Positions 14,442 to 24,800 of a stretch of DNA of 40,499 nucleotides are shown here, piece after piece (within the stretch, counting starts at the first letter, position 1; the number at the start of each line of letters is the position of its first letter). Under the pieces are notes generated by a model. That model saw only the letters and a list, made by a program, of their open reading frames with translations, did no database searches and had not been told where the DNA came from. A program made the position numbers and the translations under genes. The stretch is from an uncultured Bacteroidia bacterium (GTDB lineage Bacteria; Bacteroidota; Bacteroidia; Bacteroidales; Prolixibacteraceae), in contig CAIYPA010000126.1 in assembly GCA_903927965.1 (NCBI GenBank), forward strand, positions 1 through 40,499. The letters run 5' to 3'.

Positions 14442-15197
14442 ATGGAGATATTTTTTACTGCGGAAGCATGGATCGCCTTGCTAACATTAACTTTTCTTGA
14501 AATTGTATTGGGTGTTGACAATGTGATCTTTATTTCGATTGTTACAAATAAGCTCCACAAGGATAAGCAAAAGTTTGCACGACGGTTGGGCCTTAGCATT
14601 GCCCTGATATTCAGGATTGCATTACTTGTGGTCATCTCTTGGTTGACAAAGAGTATGACGACCCCCCTTTTCACGGTTTTTGATCTTGGCTTCAGCATAC
14701 GCGAACTGATCCTGCTCGCTGGAGGGCTCTTCCTACTTGCCAAGAGCACTTCCGAAATCCACGCAAAAATGGAAAACCTTCATGAGGGCACTGAATCTGT
14801 AGTGGGTGCAGTCCTTTCAAAGGTCATTGTTCAGATCGTGATGCTCGATATCGTGTTTTCATTTGATTCGATCCTGACGGCAGTTGGTCTGACCCGTCAG
14901 CTGCCGATTATGATACTTGCAGTTGTTATTTCCCTGTTTATCATGATTTTCTTTGCCGAGAAAATCAGTCATTTTATTGCAAAACACCCTACACTTGAAA
15001 TCCTTGCACTCTCGTTTTTAATCCTGATCGGGTTTATGCTTGTGCTCGAAGGTGTCCATGTACCTGTGCCAAAAGGATATATTTACTTTGCCGTATTTTT
15101 CTCATTGCTCGTCGAAATGCTCAATATGCGGATCCAGAAGAAACGTAACCCAGTTGTACTGAACCGAAGTTTTGACGATATTCAGATGAAACAATAG
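14442..15197 (+). CDS. TerC family integral membrane protein
   Basis: TerC proteins are multi-pass inner-membrane proteins; members have been linked to manganese export and tellurite resistance. The 251-residue product has about seven hydrophobic segments. The signature ALLTLTFLEIVLGVDNVIFISIV occupies the first segment, and its internal repeat VIVQIVMLDIVFSFDSILTAVGL begins near residue 128; acidic residues within both (E-D-N and D-D-S) would form the ion path. The C-terminus is short and charged (RIQKKRNPVV), without a CBS/CorC extension. It stands alone, with its own likely promoter and a 75-base gap to the phosphatase. Confidence 0.93.
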   Translation: MEIFFTAEAWIALLTLTFLEIVLGVDNVIFISIVTNKLHKDKQKFARRLGLSIALIFRIALLVVISWLTKSMTTPLFTVFDLGFSIRELILLAGGLFLLAKSTSEIHAKMENLHEGTESVVGAVLSKVIVQIVMLDIVFSFDSILTAVGLTRQLPIMILAVVISLFIMIFFAEKISHFIAKHPTLEILALSFLILIGFMLVLEGVHVPVPKGYIYFAVFFSLLVEMLNMRIQKKRNPVVLNRSFDDIQMKQ

Positions 15198-15272
15198 ACA
15201 ATGAAGGTAACAAATTACGAACGAAGGGAATAAAGGAAAATCAGATAAACTAAAGAATAAATATGGAAAATC

Positions 15273-16442
15273 ATGAAATATTGCCAAAGGTATAGTATCA
15301 GTTTAATTTTCAGTATTTTAGTAATTTGCTGCCTTAACCTCCCCGGATATGGCCAGGAGGAATATAAAGATCCTAAAAATAAGGCACTTAGTGAAGTTTA
15401 TACCGGTGGACCATTCTATCAAGTGCAGTATTTTGTTCTGCAAAATGCAAAGAGAAAACCAAAGAATATCATCCTCATGATAGGTGATGGTATGGGGTTG
15501 GCGCAAATCTATTCTGCCATGACTGCCAATGGTGGGCATCTATTTTTAGAAAACTTCAAAAATTGTGGATTTTCGAAAACTTATTCTTCCGACAATTACA
15601 TTACCGACTCGGCAGCAGGTGGTACAGCACTTTCCTGTGGGATCAAAACCTACAACGGAGCCATTGGTGTTGACCCAAATAAAAACTCCGTTCCCAATAT
15701 CCGCGAGATGGCTGAAAAGAAGGGCCTAAAAACAGGGCTTGTTTCGACTTCTGCTATTACCCATGCCACACCAGCATCGTTTATGGCCCATGTGAGTTCG
15801 AGGGGAAGCTATGAAGACATTGCAGCCGATTTCCTTAAATCTAATATTGATGTATTTATCGGAGGCGGGGTCAAAAATTTTGAAGAACGGAAAGATGGCC
15901 GGAACCTGAGCCGGGAATTGAAGGATAAAGGTTACCAAGTTATTTACAAAATATCTGATATTCAAAATGTTAAATCAGGCAAACTGGCTGGACTTACTGC
16001 CCAGGAACACAATGTGCCGATGCCTGAACGTGGAGAGATGCTGGTTCCTGCAACACAAACAGCAATCGATTTGCTTTCACAAGGTAAAAAAGGGTTTTTC
16101 CTGATGGTTGAAGGTTCGGAAATTGATTTTCTTGCCCACGAAAATAAAACTCCCGGGGTCGTACTTGAAACGCTCGATTTTGACCGGGCAATTGGGGCAG
16201 CTTTGAAATTTGCCGCATCGGATGGGGAGACCCTCGTTATTGTTACTGCCGACCATGAAACCGGAGGGATGACCATTAATGGCGGTGACTATAAAACCGG
16301 TAATGTTGTTGGCAAATATACTTCAGGCGAACACACAGGGATTGCTGTCCCGGTTTTTACTTTTGGGCCTGGGGCTGATCAATTTACTGGTTTTATGGAA
16401 AATACCGATATTGGAAAGAAAATGATGAAACTACTAAGGTGA
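15273..16442 (+). CDS. secreted alkaline phosphatase
   Basis: This is a metal-dependent phosphomonoesterase of the PhoA superfamily, exported to the periplasm or surface. The 389-residue precursor has a signal peptide (about residues 1-28, ending LPGYGQ). Metal and catalytic motifs are intact: D72 in LMIGDGMGLAQ, nucleophile S113 in ITDSAAGGTALSCG, THATPASFMAHV, EGSEIDFLAHEN, TADHETGGM and the late GEHTGIAVPVFTFGPGA histidine. The length is short compared with E. coli PhoA (471) but usual for the Bacteroidota group. Its TGA overlaps the GTG of the following OmpA-domain gene, so the two are translated together. No Pho box was identified upstream. Confidence 0.93.
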   Translation: MKYCQRYSISLIFSILVICCLNLPGYGQEEYKDPKNKALSEVYTGGPFYQVQYFVLQNAKRKPKNIILMIGDGMGLAQIYSAMTANGGHLFLENFKNCGFSKTYSSDNYITDSAAGGTALSCGIKTYNGAIGVDPNKNSVPNIREMAEKKGLKTGLVSTSAITHATPASFMAHVSSRGSYEDIAADFLKSNIDVFIGGGVKNFEERKDGRNLSRELKDKGYQVIYKISDIQNVKSGKLAGLTAQEHNVPMPERGEMLVPATQTAIDLLSQGKKGFFLMVEGSEIDFLAHENKTPGVVLETLDFDRAIGAALKFAASDGETLVIVTADHETGGMTINGGDYKTGNVVGKYTSGEHTGIAVPVFTFGPGADQFTGFMENTDIGKKMMKLLR

Positions 16443-17818
16443 ACTTTATCAATATTTTAATGTGTAATTTGAAGTCATTTAGACTATTATTTATTGTCAA
16501 AATTGTGGCTAGTAGTTTTCTGGTAATTTGTGCCACTAATTCTTTTGCAGATTGTGTAAATGTTCCTGACAGTCTGGTTACAACAAAAGTGGCATTTTTA
16601 CCGTGGGAGATCGGTTTTTCAGGGGGTATCTCCCGTTTTGTTACTTCATTTAATCCCAACCCTGATGCGGTTCTTAAAAAATTCAATTATTGGAACAATG
16701 ATGCAAATCCGGCTTTTTCGTTGTCGGTGATTAAGAACTTTTCTTCTGCAATTAGTGGCGAACTGGAATGGGTAAATACCAAATTATCGGGAAGTTGGAA
16801 TATGAACAATGGTTATTCGGTACCTCCGCTAGCTGTAACCAACGGACTTTCTTATCCACAGCCATTTAAAACAGGGATCAATGAATTTGATTTCCTGTTG
16901 AATTTAAAATTTAAAAAGCTAGTTCACCAATTTACCAAAAACAGTGCATGGGATATATTTATCAGGGGAGGCATAGGTATCGATCTTATTAAAGACGATA
17001 GGGCTCTATATCACTTCGATCACTCACGAAACGGATTTGCTTACTCGATTCTTTATGGGGGAGGAATATCCTATAAGGTCTCACCAAAATTGACAATAAA
17101 GGTTAGTGCAATGATGTCGAGGGTGACTACCGACAGGCTTGACGGTGTGCGGGAGTTAAAGCCTGGGCAATTGTCGAACGGAACAAACCCATACTACTAT
17201 TACAATTTAAAGGAGAGATATATCCGGCCTTACATCGGTGTAATTTATGCGATCGATTGGAAAAAGAAACCGGTTGTGCCTGTCGTTGCCCCACGTGATT
17301 CAATCCCGCAATTGATGGCAAGTACAATTTTAAACCCATTCCCGGTTAAAAAGACAGAGGCCCATCTGTTGGTCAGATACAGGCCGTCCATCGTTGGAAA
17401 GGTCTATAATTTCTATTATGGTGTAGGTTTTGGATATAATCAGTCAATATTAACATCTGAGGCACTTAACGATATTGACAAATTAGGGTTTGAACTTGTG
17501 ACAAATCCAACAGTCCACGCGATTATAAAAGGGCACACCGACTGTAGGGGATCTACCGAATATAACATGAAACTATCCGCAAAACGGGGTCAGGCAGTTA
17601 TCGATTACCTTGTAAAAATTGGTATTGACGCCTCACGGTTGCATAACAGGCCTGTCGGCGAAAGTCAACCTGTGAATAAATGTGTGGATGGCGTGAAATG
17701 TACTGAAGAAGAACATGCCATGAACCGCAGGACAGAGATCCTGATCGTTGAATCCGAATTGGAATTGGATATCGAAAAGGGTGGAAAAACGGTAATAAAA
17801 AGGACAAATAAAAAATGA
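16439..17818 (+). CDS. outer-membrane beta-barrel protein with C-terminal OmpA domain
   Basis: The 459-residue precursor has a signal peptide (hydrophobic RLLFIVKIVASSFLVICATNSFA, cleavage before DC), a central region with a porin-like alternating pattern (roughly 55-275), and a C-terminal OmpA peptidoglycan-binding domain (about 315-440) with IIKGHTDCRGSTEYNMKLS, RGQAVIDYL and NRRTEILI. It should anchor the outer membrane to peptidoglycan. The start is a GTG in GTGA overlapping the phosphatase stop by four bases; an internal ATG at 16460 (MCNLKSFR) is an alternative that also keeps the signal peptide. A bidirectional terminator follows. Confidence 0.88.
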   Translation: MNFINILMCNLKSFRLLFIVKIVASSFLVICATNSFADCVNVPDSLVTTKVAFLPWEIGFSGGISRFVTSFNPNPDAVLKKFNYWNNDANPAFSLSVIKNFSSAISGELEWVNTKLSGSWNMNNGYSVPPLAVTNGLSYPQPFKTGINEFDFLLNLKFKKLVHQFTKNSAWDIFIRGGIGIDLIKDDRALYHFDHSRNGFAYSILYGGGISYKVSPKLTIKVSAMMSRVTTDRLDGVRELKPGQLSNGTNPYYYYNLKERYIRPYIGVIYAIDWKKKPVVPVVAPRDSIPQLMASTILNPFPVKKTEAHLLVRYRPSIVGKVYNFYYGVGFGYNQSILTSEALNDIDKLGFELVTNPTVHAIIKGHTDCRGSTEYNMKLSAKRGQAVIDYLVKIGIDASRLHNRPVGESQPVNKCVDGVKCTEEEHAMNRRTEILIVESELELDIEKGGKTVIKRTNKK

Positions 17819-17840
17819 TTTAAAAAGAATTCTAAAATAT

Positions 17841-17869
17841 AAAATGGGACCTGATTGGGGTCCCATTTT
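17841..17869. terminator. bidirectional intrinsic terminator
   Basis: AAAATGGGACC (17841-17851) pairs with GGTCCCATTTT (17859-17869) around a 7-base loop. The A and T ends give a U-rich tail in both directions. It lies between the convergent OmpA-domain gene and maeB, 22 bases past each stop. Confidence 0.88.
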
Positions 17870-17890
17870 ATAATATCTCAATAATTAGAA

Positions 17891-20182
17891 TCAACTATTT
17901 TTCAGTTTGCTTTTTTGTTCTTCAACCTGTGCGTCAATCACTGCGATCGTTACCATATTAAAGATATCGCGGACAGAGCTTTCCATATTCAGGATATGGA
18001 TCGGTTTGTTCAGACCCATTTGAATTGGCCCGATTGTCTCACTCATTCCAATCTCCAACATCATCTTATAGCAAATATTTGCCGAACTTAGATTTGGGAA
18101 AATCAATGTGTTTACATTCAATCCGTCAATCTTGGAGAAAGGGAATTTCTCGTGGCGCAAATCTTTGTCCAAAGCGAAATTGACCTGCATTTCGCCATCT
18201 ATCAGCATTTCTGGATGGTTCTTGTGCAGAAAATCAATTGCTTCGTGGATCATGGCAGGGCTTCCAAAAGGACGTTCGCCAAAGCTTGAGTATGAAAGCA
18301 TTGCCATTACCGGATTGGTATTGAAGAGCTTCGCAGCATTGTAGGTAAGTTTGGCAATGTCGATCATTGTTTCCTTTGAAGGATGGTTATTGACCATCGT
18401 ATCTGCAAAGAAGAATGTCCCAAGCTTGGTATTGACAATGTTCATTCCACCAATGTGCTTTAACCCTTCGCGCATCCCAACAATTTCGATTGCAGGAATA
18501 ATCGCATCCGAATATTTTGTATAAACACCTGTGATAAAGGCATCTGCATCACCAGCTTCAACCATCATCATTCCAAAATAGTTGCGGTCGAACATCTTTT
18601 CGTAAGCTTCGTTAAAGGTCATCCCTTCACGTTCGCGCTTCGCGGCAAACATCTTCGCGTACCGGATGCGGGTAGCCTCTTCGCGGTCGTGGCGCAAATT
18701 AACAATTTGGATACCTTCGATTTCGATGCAATTGTCGCAAAGCAATTTTTCGATACGTTCTTCGTTGCCCAGGAGGATCGGGATACAGATTTTTTCCGTC
18801 CGAGCAAGCTGGGCCGCTTTCAACATGTTGATATGGTTTGCCTCGGCAAAAACCACCTTTTTGGGGTTCTCTTTTGCTTTTTCGGTCAATCCATGGATCA
18901 GGCTATTGTCAAGCCCCATACGCTGACGCAGTTCGTCTGCGTATTTATCCCAGTCTGTAATCGGCCTTCTGGCAATCCCACTATCAATGGCAGCTTTTGC
19001 CACAGCAGGAGCAACAGTGATCAGCAACCTTGGATCCAATGGTTTTGGAATTATGTACTGCCTTCCAAAGCTCAGGTTATTCGTTTCGTATGCCGATGTA
19101 ACCACTTCCGGTACAGGTTCTTTAGCAAGGGCAGCAATTGCAAGTGCAGCGGCAACTTTCATCTCTTCATTAATCCCTGTTGACCTTACATCCATGGCAC
19201 CACGGAATATGTATGGAAAACCCAACACATTGTTTACCTGGTTGGGATGGTCGCTACGTCCTGTCGCAAAAATAATGTCCGGACGCGATGCAATGGCTTC
19301 ATCATACGATATTTCAGGATTCGGATTGGCCAAAGCAAATACAATAGGGTTATCGGCCATGCTTTTTACCATATCAGGTTTAAGTACACCTGCAACAGAA
19401 AGACCAAGGAAAACATCACATCCTGCAACAGCCTCTGCCAATGTATTGCATGGTAGTTTAGTGGCAAAAGGTAATTTACGGCTGTTAAGATCGGTACGAC
19501 GTACAGATATTACACCTTTACTGTCCACCATCACAATATTTTCAGGTTTTGCACCTAAACGGATGTAAAGGTTGGAACATGCAGTTGCTGAAGCACCAGC
19601 TCCATTTACCACGATCCGGACTTCGTCAATTTTCTTGTTGACCAACTCAAGCGCATTGATCAAGGCTGCACCCGAAATAATCGCGGTACCATGTTGATCG
19701 TCGTGCATGATCGGAATATCAAGGGCCTCCTTCAGCTTCTCTTCGATATCAAAACACTCCGGTGCCTTGATATCTTCAAGGTTGATCCCACCAAAAGTGC
19801 AAGCTATCGCCTTAACAACTTCAATAAATTTATCAGGATCCTTTTCATCAACTTCAATATCAAATACATCAATGTCGGCAAAGATTTTAAATAAAAGCCC
19901 TTTGCCCTCCATTACCGGTTTTCCGGCCAATGCACCTATATCGCCCAATCCAAGTACCGCTGTACCATTTGAAATTACGGCCACAAGATTACCTTTGGCT
20001 GTATATTCGTATGCATCCTGAAGGTTTTTTTCGATTTCAAGACAGGGAATTGCGACTCCCGGGGAATAGGCAAGCGATAAATCGCGTTGTGTGCTGTAAG
20101 GCTTGGTTGGGACAACCTGGATTTTTCCAGGACGACCCATACTGTGATAATTTAATGCATCCTGGCGTTTTGAGTTTTCCAT
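17891..20182 (-). CDS. maeB: NADP-dependent malic enzyme with phosphotransacetylase-like C-terminus
   Basis: MaeB oxidatively decarboxylates malate to pyruvate with NADP. The 763-residue protein has the malic domain (about 1-420) with AYSPGVAIPCLEI, NGTAVLGLGDIGALAGKPVMEGK in two conserved parts, the metal site GGINLEDIKAPECFDIE and the Rossmann segment VVNGAGASATAC. The C-terminal PTA-like domain (about 430-760) includes EANHINMLKAAQ and DGEMQVNFAL; in E. coli MaeB this domain is regulatory (acetyl-CoA). Length fits the family. The ATG at 20182 (MENSKRQDALNYHSMG) is chosen over an upstream TTG at 20188. It has its own -7 element about 77 bases upstream. Confidence 0.96.
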   Translation of the reverse strand: MENSKRQDALNYHSMGRPGKIQVVPTKPYSTQRDLSLAYSPGVAIPCLEIEKNLQDAYEYTAKGNLVAVISNGTAVLGLGDIGALAGKPVMEGKGLLFKIFADIDVFDIEVDEKDPDKFIEVVKAIACTFGGINLEDIKAPECFDIEEKLKEALDIPIMHDDQHGTAIISGAALINALELVNKKIDEVRIVVNGAGASATACSNLYIRLGAKPENIVMVDSKGVISVRRTDLNSRKLPFATKLPCNTLAEAVAGCDVFLGLSVAGVLKPDMVKSMADNPIVFALANPNPEISYDEAIASRPDIIFATGRSDHPNQVNNVLGFPYIFRGAMDVRSTGINEEMKVAAALAIAALAKEPVPEVVTSAYETNNLSFGRQYIIPKPLDPRLLITVAPAVAKAAIDSGIARRPITDWDKYADELRQRMGLDNSLIHGLTEKAKENPKKVVFAEANHINMLKAAQLARTEKICIPILLGNEERIEKLLCDNCIEIEGIQIVNLRHDREEATRIRYAKMFAAKREREGMTFNEAYEKMFDRNYFGMMMVEAGDADAFITGVYTKYSDAIIPAIEIVGMREGLKHIGGMNIVNTKLGTFFFADTMVNNHPSKETMIDIAKLTYNAAKLFNTNPVMAMLSYSSFGERPFGSPAMIHEAIDFLHKNHPEMLIDGEMQVNFALDKDLRHEKFPFSKIDGLNVNTLIFPNLSSANICYKMMLEIGMSETIGPIQMGLNKPIHILNMESSVRDIFNMVTIAVIDAQVEEQKSKLKNS

Positions 20183-20258
20183 AAACAAGAAAAATTTATT
20201 ATTTGCGTTGAACTATGAATAAAAAGAAATTGTCGTTCGTTAAAATGGATTTGGAAGA

Positions 20259-20266
20259 CAAAAGTA
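20259..20266 (-). promoter_or_regulatory. Bacteroidota -7 element upstream of maeB
   Basis: On the minus strand this reads TACTTTTG, matching TAnnTTTG. No -33 TTTG at the usual 19-21 base spacing is seen, so the call rests on one element. Confidence 0.45.
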
Positions 20267-20345
20267 AATTTAATATTTAATCAATAACTAATGTGGCAAA
20301 ACAATTCACAAATTGATAATATTGACCCGTGTAAGGACTTGAACC

Positions 20346-20382
20346 TTATAACCTTGCGTATTTTGACCCTCATAACCTTACA
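20346..20382. repeat. short direct repeat and inverted repeat at the end of the regulator gene
   Basis: CTTATAACCTTGC (20346-20358) and CTCATAACCTTAC (20369-20381) are direct repeats 23 bases apart. TGTAAGG (20330-20336) and CCTTACA (20376-20382) form an inverted pair that overlaps the stop codon of the sigma-54 regulator. They could be part of a termination or processing site between the regulator and maeB. Confidence 0.4.
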
Positions 20383-21826
20383 TTGGCGGAATAAAAATAT
20401 TGTATTTTTGGATTTTGCGCGCAAGGGCCATCCGCTGGATCCCCAATTCAATTGCAGCAGCATTTTGATTGAAATTGCATTTTTGTAAGGCAAGCAGAAT
20501 GATTTCCGCCTCCCTTTCTTCTAAATTAAACGTTTGATTTTCAAATATTTGTATTGTTTCAGATTTTTCTTTGACACGTGTGTCGTTTACAGTTTCCGAC
20601 ATGAATTTACTTAAGAACCCGGCAACAGTCTTTGTTTTGTCTTTTATAGGAAAATCCTTGAGGCCAAGCGAAGTGCCTTTTGAAAGGATGATTGCCCTCT
20701 CCATCATATTTTTTAATTCCCTTACATTACCTGGAAATGGGTAGTTTTTAAGTGCCTGGACCGCTTCCTTATCGATTTGAGGTTGTGGCTTGTTCAGTTT
20801 TTTAGATAGATATTCACAGTAGAACTCCAAAAGGGGTTCGATATCTTCGGTACGTTCCCTTAATGGCGGGATATGGATATGCAAGGTGTTCAAGCGGTGG
20901 ATAAGGTCAAGCCTGAACCTCTTTTCTGCCACAAGTTGATCGAGTTCATGATTGGTGGCCGAAATAATCCGGAAATCGGTTTCAACTTGGGAAGTCTCGC
21001 CCACCCTTGTAATTTTTTTCTCCTCAATGGCCCTCAACATCTTTGCCTGAAGGTTCATGGGCATGTCGGCAATTTCATCAAGGAACAGGGTTCCATGGTC
21101 GCTGATTTCAAAGAAACCCTTTTTATCGTTGATGGCTCCCGTAAATGAACCTTTCTTATGGCCAAAAAATTCACTTTCCAAAAGAGAATCGGTGATCGCA
21201 CTGCTGTTTACGGCACAAAATATATTGTCTTTTCTTTGGCTTGCATAATGGATAATCCTTGCGATGTTTTCTTTCCCTGTCCCACTTTCACCAGTTATCA
21301 ATACATTAGTATCCTGAAAATCGGAAGCGGTCATCGCAAGGTCAAGGATTTCTTTGATTTGCGGGCTTATTCCGATAAAATGTCGTTCGATCCGTTTTTC
21401 GAGACTTTTCGATATCAATGAATTTTTCTCTTCAAGTTGTTTCACTTCCCTTTGAAGCAACAGAAATTTCTGCGTCCTCTCGATCGCGATCCTTATATCG
21501 ATGTGCCGGAAGGGTTTTCTAAGATAATCGATCGCCCCAAGCCGCATGGCCTTGATCACGGTATCCATATCACCATGCGCCGAAACAACGATCACTTCCA
21601 TTGAAGGATAGTCAACTTTCACTTCCTTTAAAATATCGAGACCATTTACACCAGGCAAACGGACATCGAGGATCAACAAATCGATTGGATGGCTTTTTAA
21701 AATTGCAAATCCCTGTGCGCCTGTATTTGCTTCGAAAGGGAGAAAACCCGAATCGTGCAGGAATTCGGCAAGCTCTTCTGTAAAGCGTTTTTCATCATCA
21801 AGGATTAATACATTTAATTTGTTCAT
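20378..21826 (-). CDS. NtrC-family sigma-54-dependent response regulator
   Basis: The 482-residue protein is a transcription activator controlled by phosphorylation. The receiver domain (1-120) has D10-D11, phosphoacceptor D54 (LILDVRLPG) and K104. The AAA+ domain (about 155-390) has Walker [10 protein letters not shown] near 185, the sigma-54 contact loop as GSFTGA near 228 (one residue from GAFTGA), Walker [12 protein letters not shown] and the R-finger segment [10 protein letters not shown]. The C-terminal Fis-type helix-turn-helix ([22 protein letters not shown]) binds DNA. It overlaps the upstream kinase gene by four bases (ATGA), which makes the kinase its partner. GSFTGA variants are known and do not abolish sigma-54 contact by themselves. 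Confidence 0.96.
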   Translation of the reverse strand: MNKLNVLILDDEKRFTEELAEFLHDSGFLPFEANTGAQGFAILKSHPIDLLILDVRLPGVNGLDILKEVKVDYPSMEVIVVSAHGDMDTVIKAMRLGAIDYLRKPFRHIDIRIAIERTQKFLLLQREVKQLEEKNSLISKSLEKRIERHFIGISPQIKEILDLAMTASDFQDTNVLITGESGTGKENIARIIHYASQRKDNIFCAVNSSAITDSLLESEFFGHKKGSFTGAINDKKGFFEISDHGTLFLDEIADMPMNLQAKMLRAIEEKKITRVGETSQVETDFRIISATNHELDQLVAEKRFRLDLIHRLNTLHIHIPPLRERTEDIEPLLEFYCEYLSKKLNKPQPQIDKEAVQALKNYPFPGNVRELKNMMERAIILSKGTSLGLKDFPIKDKTKTVAGFLSKFMSETVNDTRVKEKSETIQIFENQTFNLEEREAEIILLALQKCNFNQNAAAIELGIQRMALARKIQKYNIFIPPM

Positions 21827-24800
21827 GATTTTGTGGATGACGGATTGTCCTTAATAAATTTATCTTTTTCCTGTTTAATCGGAAGGGAAATCCTGAAAAG
21901 GGTGCCTGAATTGATCTTACTTTCAATATCTATATTGCCATTCAATTCTTTAATGATCCCGAAGGACACGGAAAGACCTAGTCCGGTACCGATGCCCACC
22001 TCTTTGGTCGTAAAGAATGGTAGCATGATCCTGTCGATGTCCTGTGGACTTACCCCTATTCCATTGTCTTTTATTTCAACAAAATTGGTTTTGTAATCGT
22101 GATAAGACCTTATCGTAATCGATTTCTCATAAAAGGTATTTGTTGACCTTGTTTTTTCGTCAAGGGCATCCTTTGCATTGGTGAGCAAATTGAGGATAAC
22201 CTGTTCAAACCGGTAAGTGTTTCCTATTATTGGGTGGACATGTGGGTCAAGCTTAACTGTCATTAAAATGCCGTGGTGCTTGAATTGCTCCGAAATCATT
22301 GAAATTGCGTTGTTTATACTTTCATTGATGTCGAACGAAGAGAGGATAAACTCATCGTGGTCCCTGGAAAAGGCACGTACATGGTCTATAATTCTCCCGA
22401 TCCGTAGGATATCCTCGAAAATTTTCTCCGATTTGTTGTGAAAATAGTTCTGATCGACACTTTTTGATTGTTGTATTTTCATTAAAAGGTTGTCGATCCC
22501 CAATGAGATGGAGAGTAACGGTTGGTTGATTTCATGCGCCATTGCAGAAGCCATTTCACCCAGACTAACAAGGCGTTCGGTCCTGATCAACTGGTTTTCG
22601 ATCCTTTTTCGTTCCGAGATATCGCGCAGAATGGCCATATAGGATTTGGGTCTCCCATCCGATTCCTGAATCAGGGTGGTGCTCAACTCACAAATAAACT
22701 GGACCTGGTTTTTCGTTTTTAGCACGAATTCAACATTCTGGACCAACCCTTCAAACAGTGTCTTTCTCAAAACATCTTTCAATTTTTCCGTTTCGTTGTC
22801 GGGAATAAACCGAAATAAATCTTGTCCCAAAAACTCGTTTTTGTTTTTTGCCCCAAAAATCTCGACAGTAATATTTGACACTTCGATAATGCGCTCTTCC
22901 ATATCAAGGATCACAATGCCTTCCGGCGAAGCGTTCAATAAGGTGCGGTACATTCTTTCCGATTCCTTGAGGGCATCTTCGATCTGTTTCCTTACGGTGA
23001 TGTCCTCCGATATCCCCAAAAGAAACTCCGGTTCACCAAGACTATTGATAATCGGAATCTTCTTGGTATGCAAAATCCTGATCCCATTGAACCTGGTCTG
23101 AATTTTCTCTTCAGGTATATCTTCCAAATTTTTAGATTCCAATACTTTTCTGTCACATTCAACAAAGAAATCGGCTTCCTCTTTTGGGAAAAAATCATAA
23201 TCCGACTTTCCAATCATGTTGTCCTTTGAAAGCCCCAAAAGCTCTTCACCGACCTTATTTAATCTTATAAACCGAAGGTCTTGTGCGTCCTTGACAAATA
23301 CCATCAATGGAAGGTTCTCAAATATGCTGTTCAGCATCCGTTCGCTTTCCAATATCCTTTGTTCGTTTAATTTTTGTTCGGTCACTACATCAAATACGGC
23401 AACAAAAAAACCTTCCCCGGGACAATAAACTGAAATCCAAAGCCACATCTGAAGTGGTCCAATATAGGTTTCGAAACGCTCCGGCTGCCCTCCTTTTGCG
23501 ACACGTCCATAAATCTGAAAGATGTCAGGGTTGGAATCTTTTATTCCTGGAATAACGGTTGAAACCTTTCTGCCAATCGTATCTTTCAAACCTGTCAGGG
23601 TTTCAAATGCAGCATTGACCGCCAGATAGGTAAAATCTTCTGCAACACCCTGATCGTTAAATTGGATCTGACAATACGCAAATCCATTGAGCATATTCTC
23701 GAATAGAGACCTGTAGAGTTTTTCCCGGGTGCGCAATTCATCCTCGATCCTCTTATTCTCAGTAACATCTGTAATCAATGCAATGGAACCCACATAATTA
23801 CCAGTTTCAGAATTGATTGGGGAAGTGGCAATACTGGTATAAATGCGGTGCCCATCCTTATGGATCAATTCAAAGTCGTGACGTTCGCTTACACCTGCCA
23901 TTCGGTGTTCCAATTTCTTGCTGGCATAGGCTTTGCCAACTTCGTCCATAAAATAAAACAAAGGACGTCCAATCATCTCTTCAACAGCATAACCCAACAT
24001 TGAGGTCATATGTGGATTGACATAGGTGGTCTTGCTTTCTTCGTCAATGCTCCAGATTCCTTCCTGAGCCAGTTCGACCAATTGCCTATATTTCTTTTCA
24101 CTCAGATGAAGCTCCTCCAATATTTTTTTGCGTTCAGAAATGTCGATCATCACGGTCAGAAAATATTGCCGGCCTTGCATTTTGATCACTTCGCCCGAGA
24201 ACAAGCCTGTCAGGATCGCACCATCATTGCGTCGCACCTGCAATTCGCAATTGGAAATAATGCCATGCTCCTGCAATTTCTCTCTAACCATTGCCTGTTC
24301 TTCAGGCACTACGAACATATCAAGTTCCAAAACTGTTTTTCCAATAACCTCTTCCAATGAATAACCAAGTACACCGAGAAAAGCATTGTTGACATCAATA
24401 AACGTTTGTTCGGGCATGACCGACAATGCCATAAGTGTAGGGTTGTTACGAAACAACCGCTCAAAAAGATCCCTGGCTTCCTGTTCTTTACTCTTATCTT
24501 CTATAATGCAAAATAAGCAATCGGTTCCACTCCAGCGCCCCGACCAGACACGCGATTCTGCAGGAACCAAAATGCCACTTTTGGAGACCACAGGCAAGGG
24601 GCAAGTTTCACGCTCCTTTCTGATCATGGAAGAGAAAATTTCATTGGCTATGTCCCGGCTTTCAGGAGGGTTTAGATCCAATACATGCATTGAAGTGATT
24701 TCATCCCGACTATAACCAAGTTTTTGCTCAAGAGCATTGTTTGTGAACAAGATACGTCCTTCTGGAGTAGCCACAACAATAAGATCGGTTATTGTTTCGA

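Noticed and set aside
18689-19568. Long plus-strand open frames opposite maeB
   Set aside because: They are antisense shadows of the well-supported maeB coding sequence.
20310-20377. tRNA-like stretch between maeB and the regulator
   Set aside because: No acceptor stem, T-loop or CCA pattern can be formed; the repeats explain the look of the sequence.
23580-23605. CCTGTCAGGG core inside the sensor kinase gene, similar to the repeat family at 3711-4076
   Set aside because: It lies within a conserved PAS coding region and has no paired arm, so a chance match is more likely.
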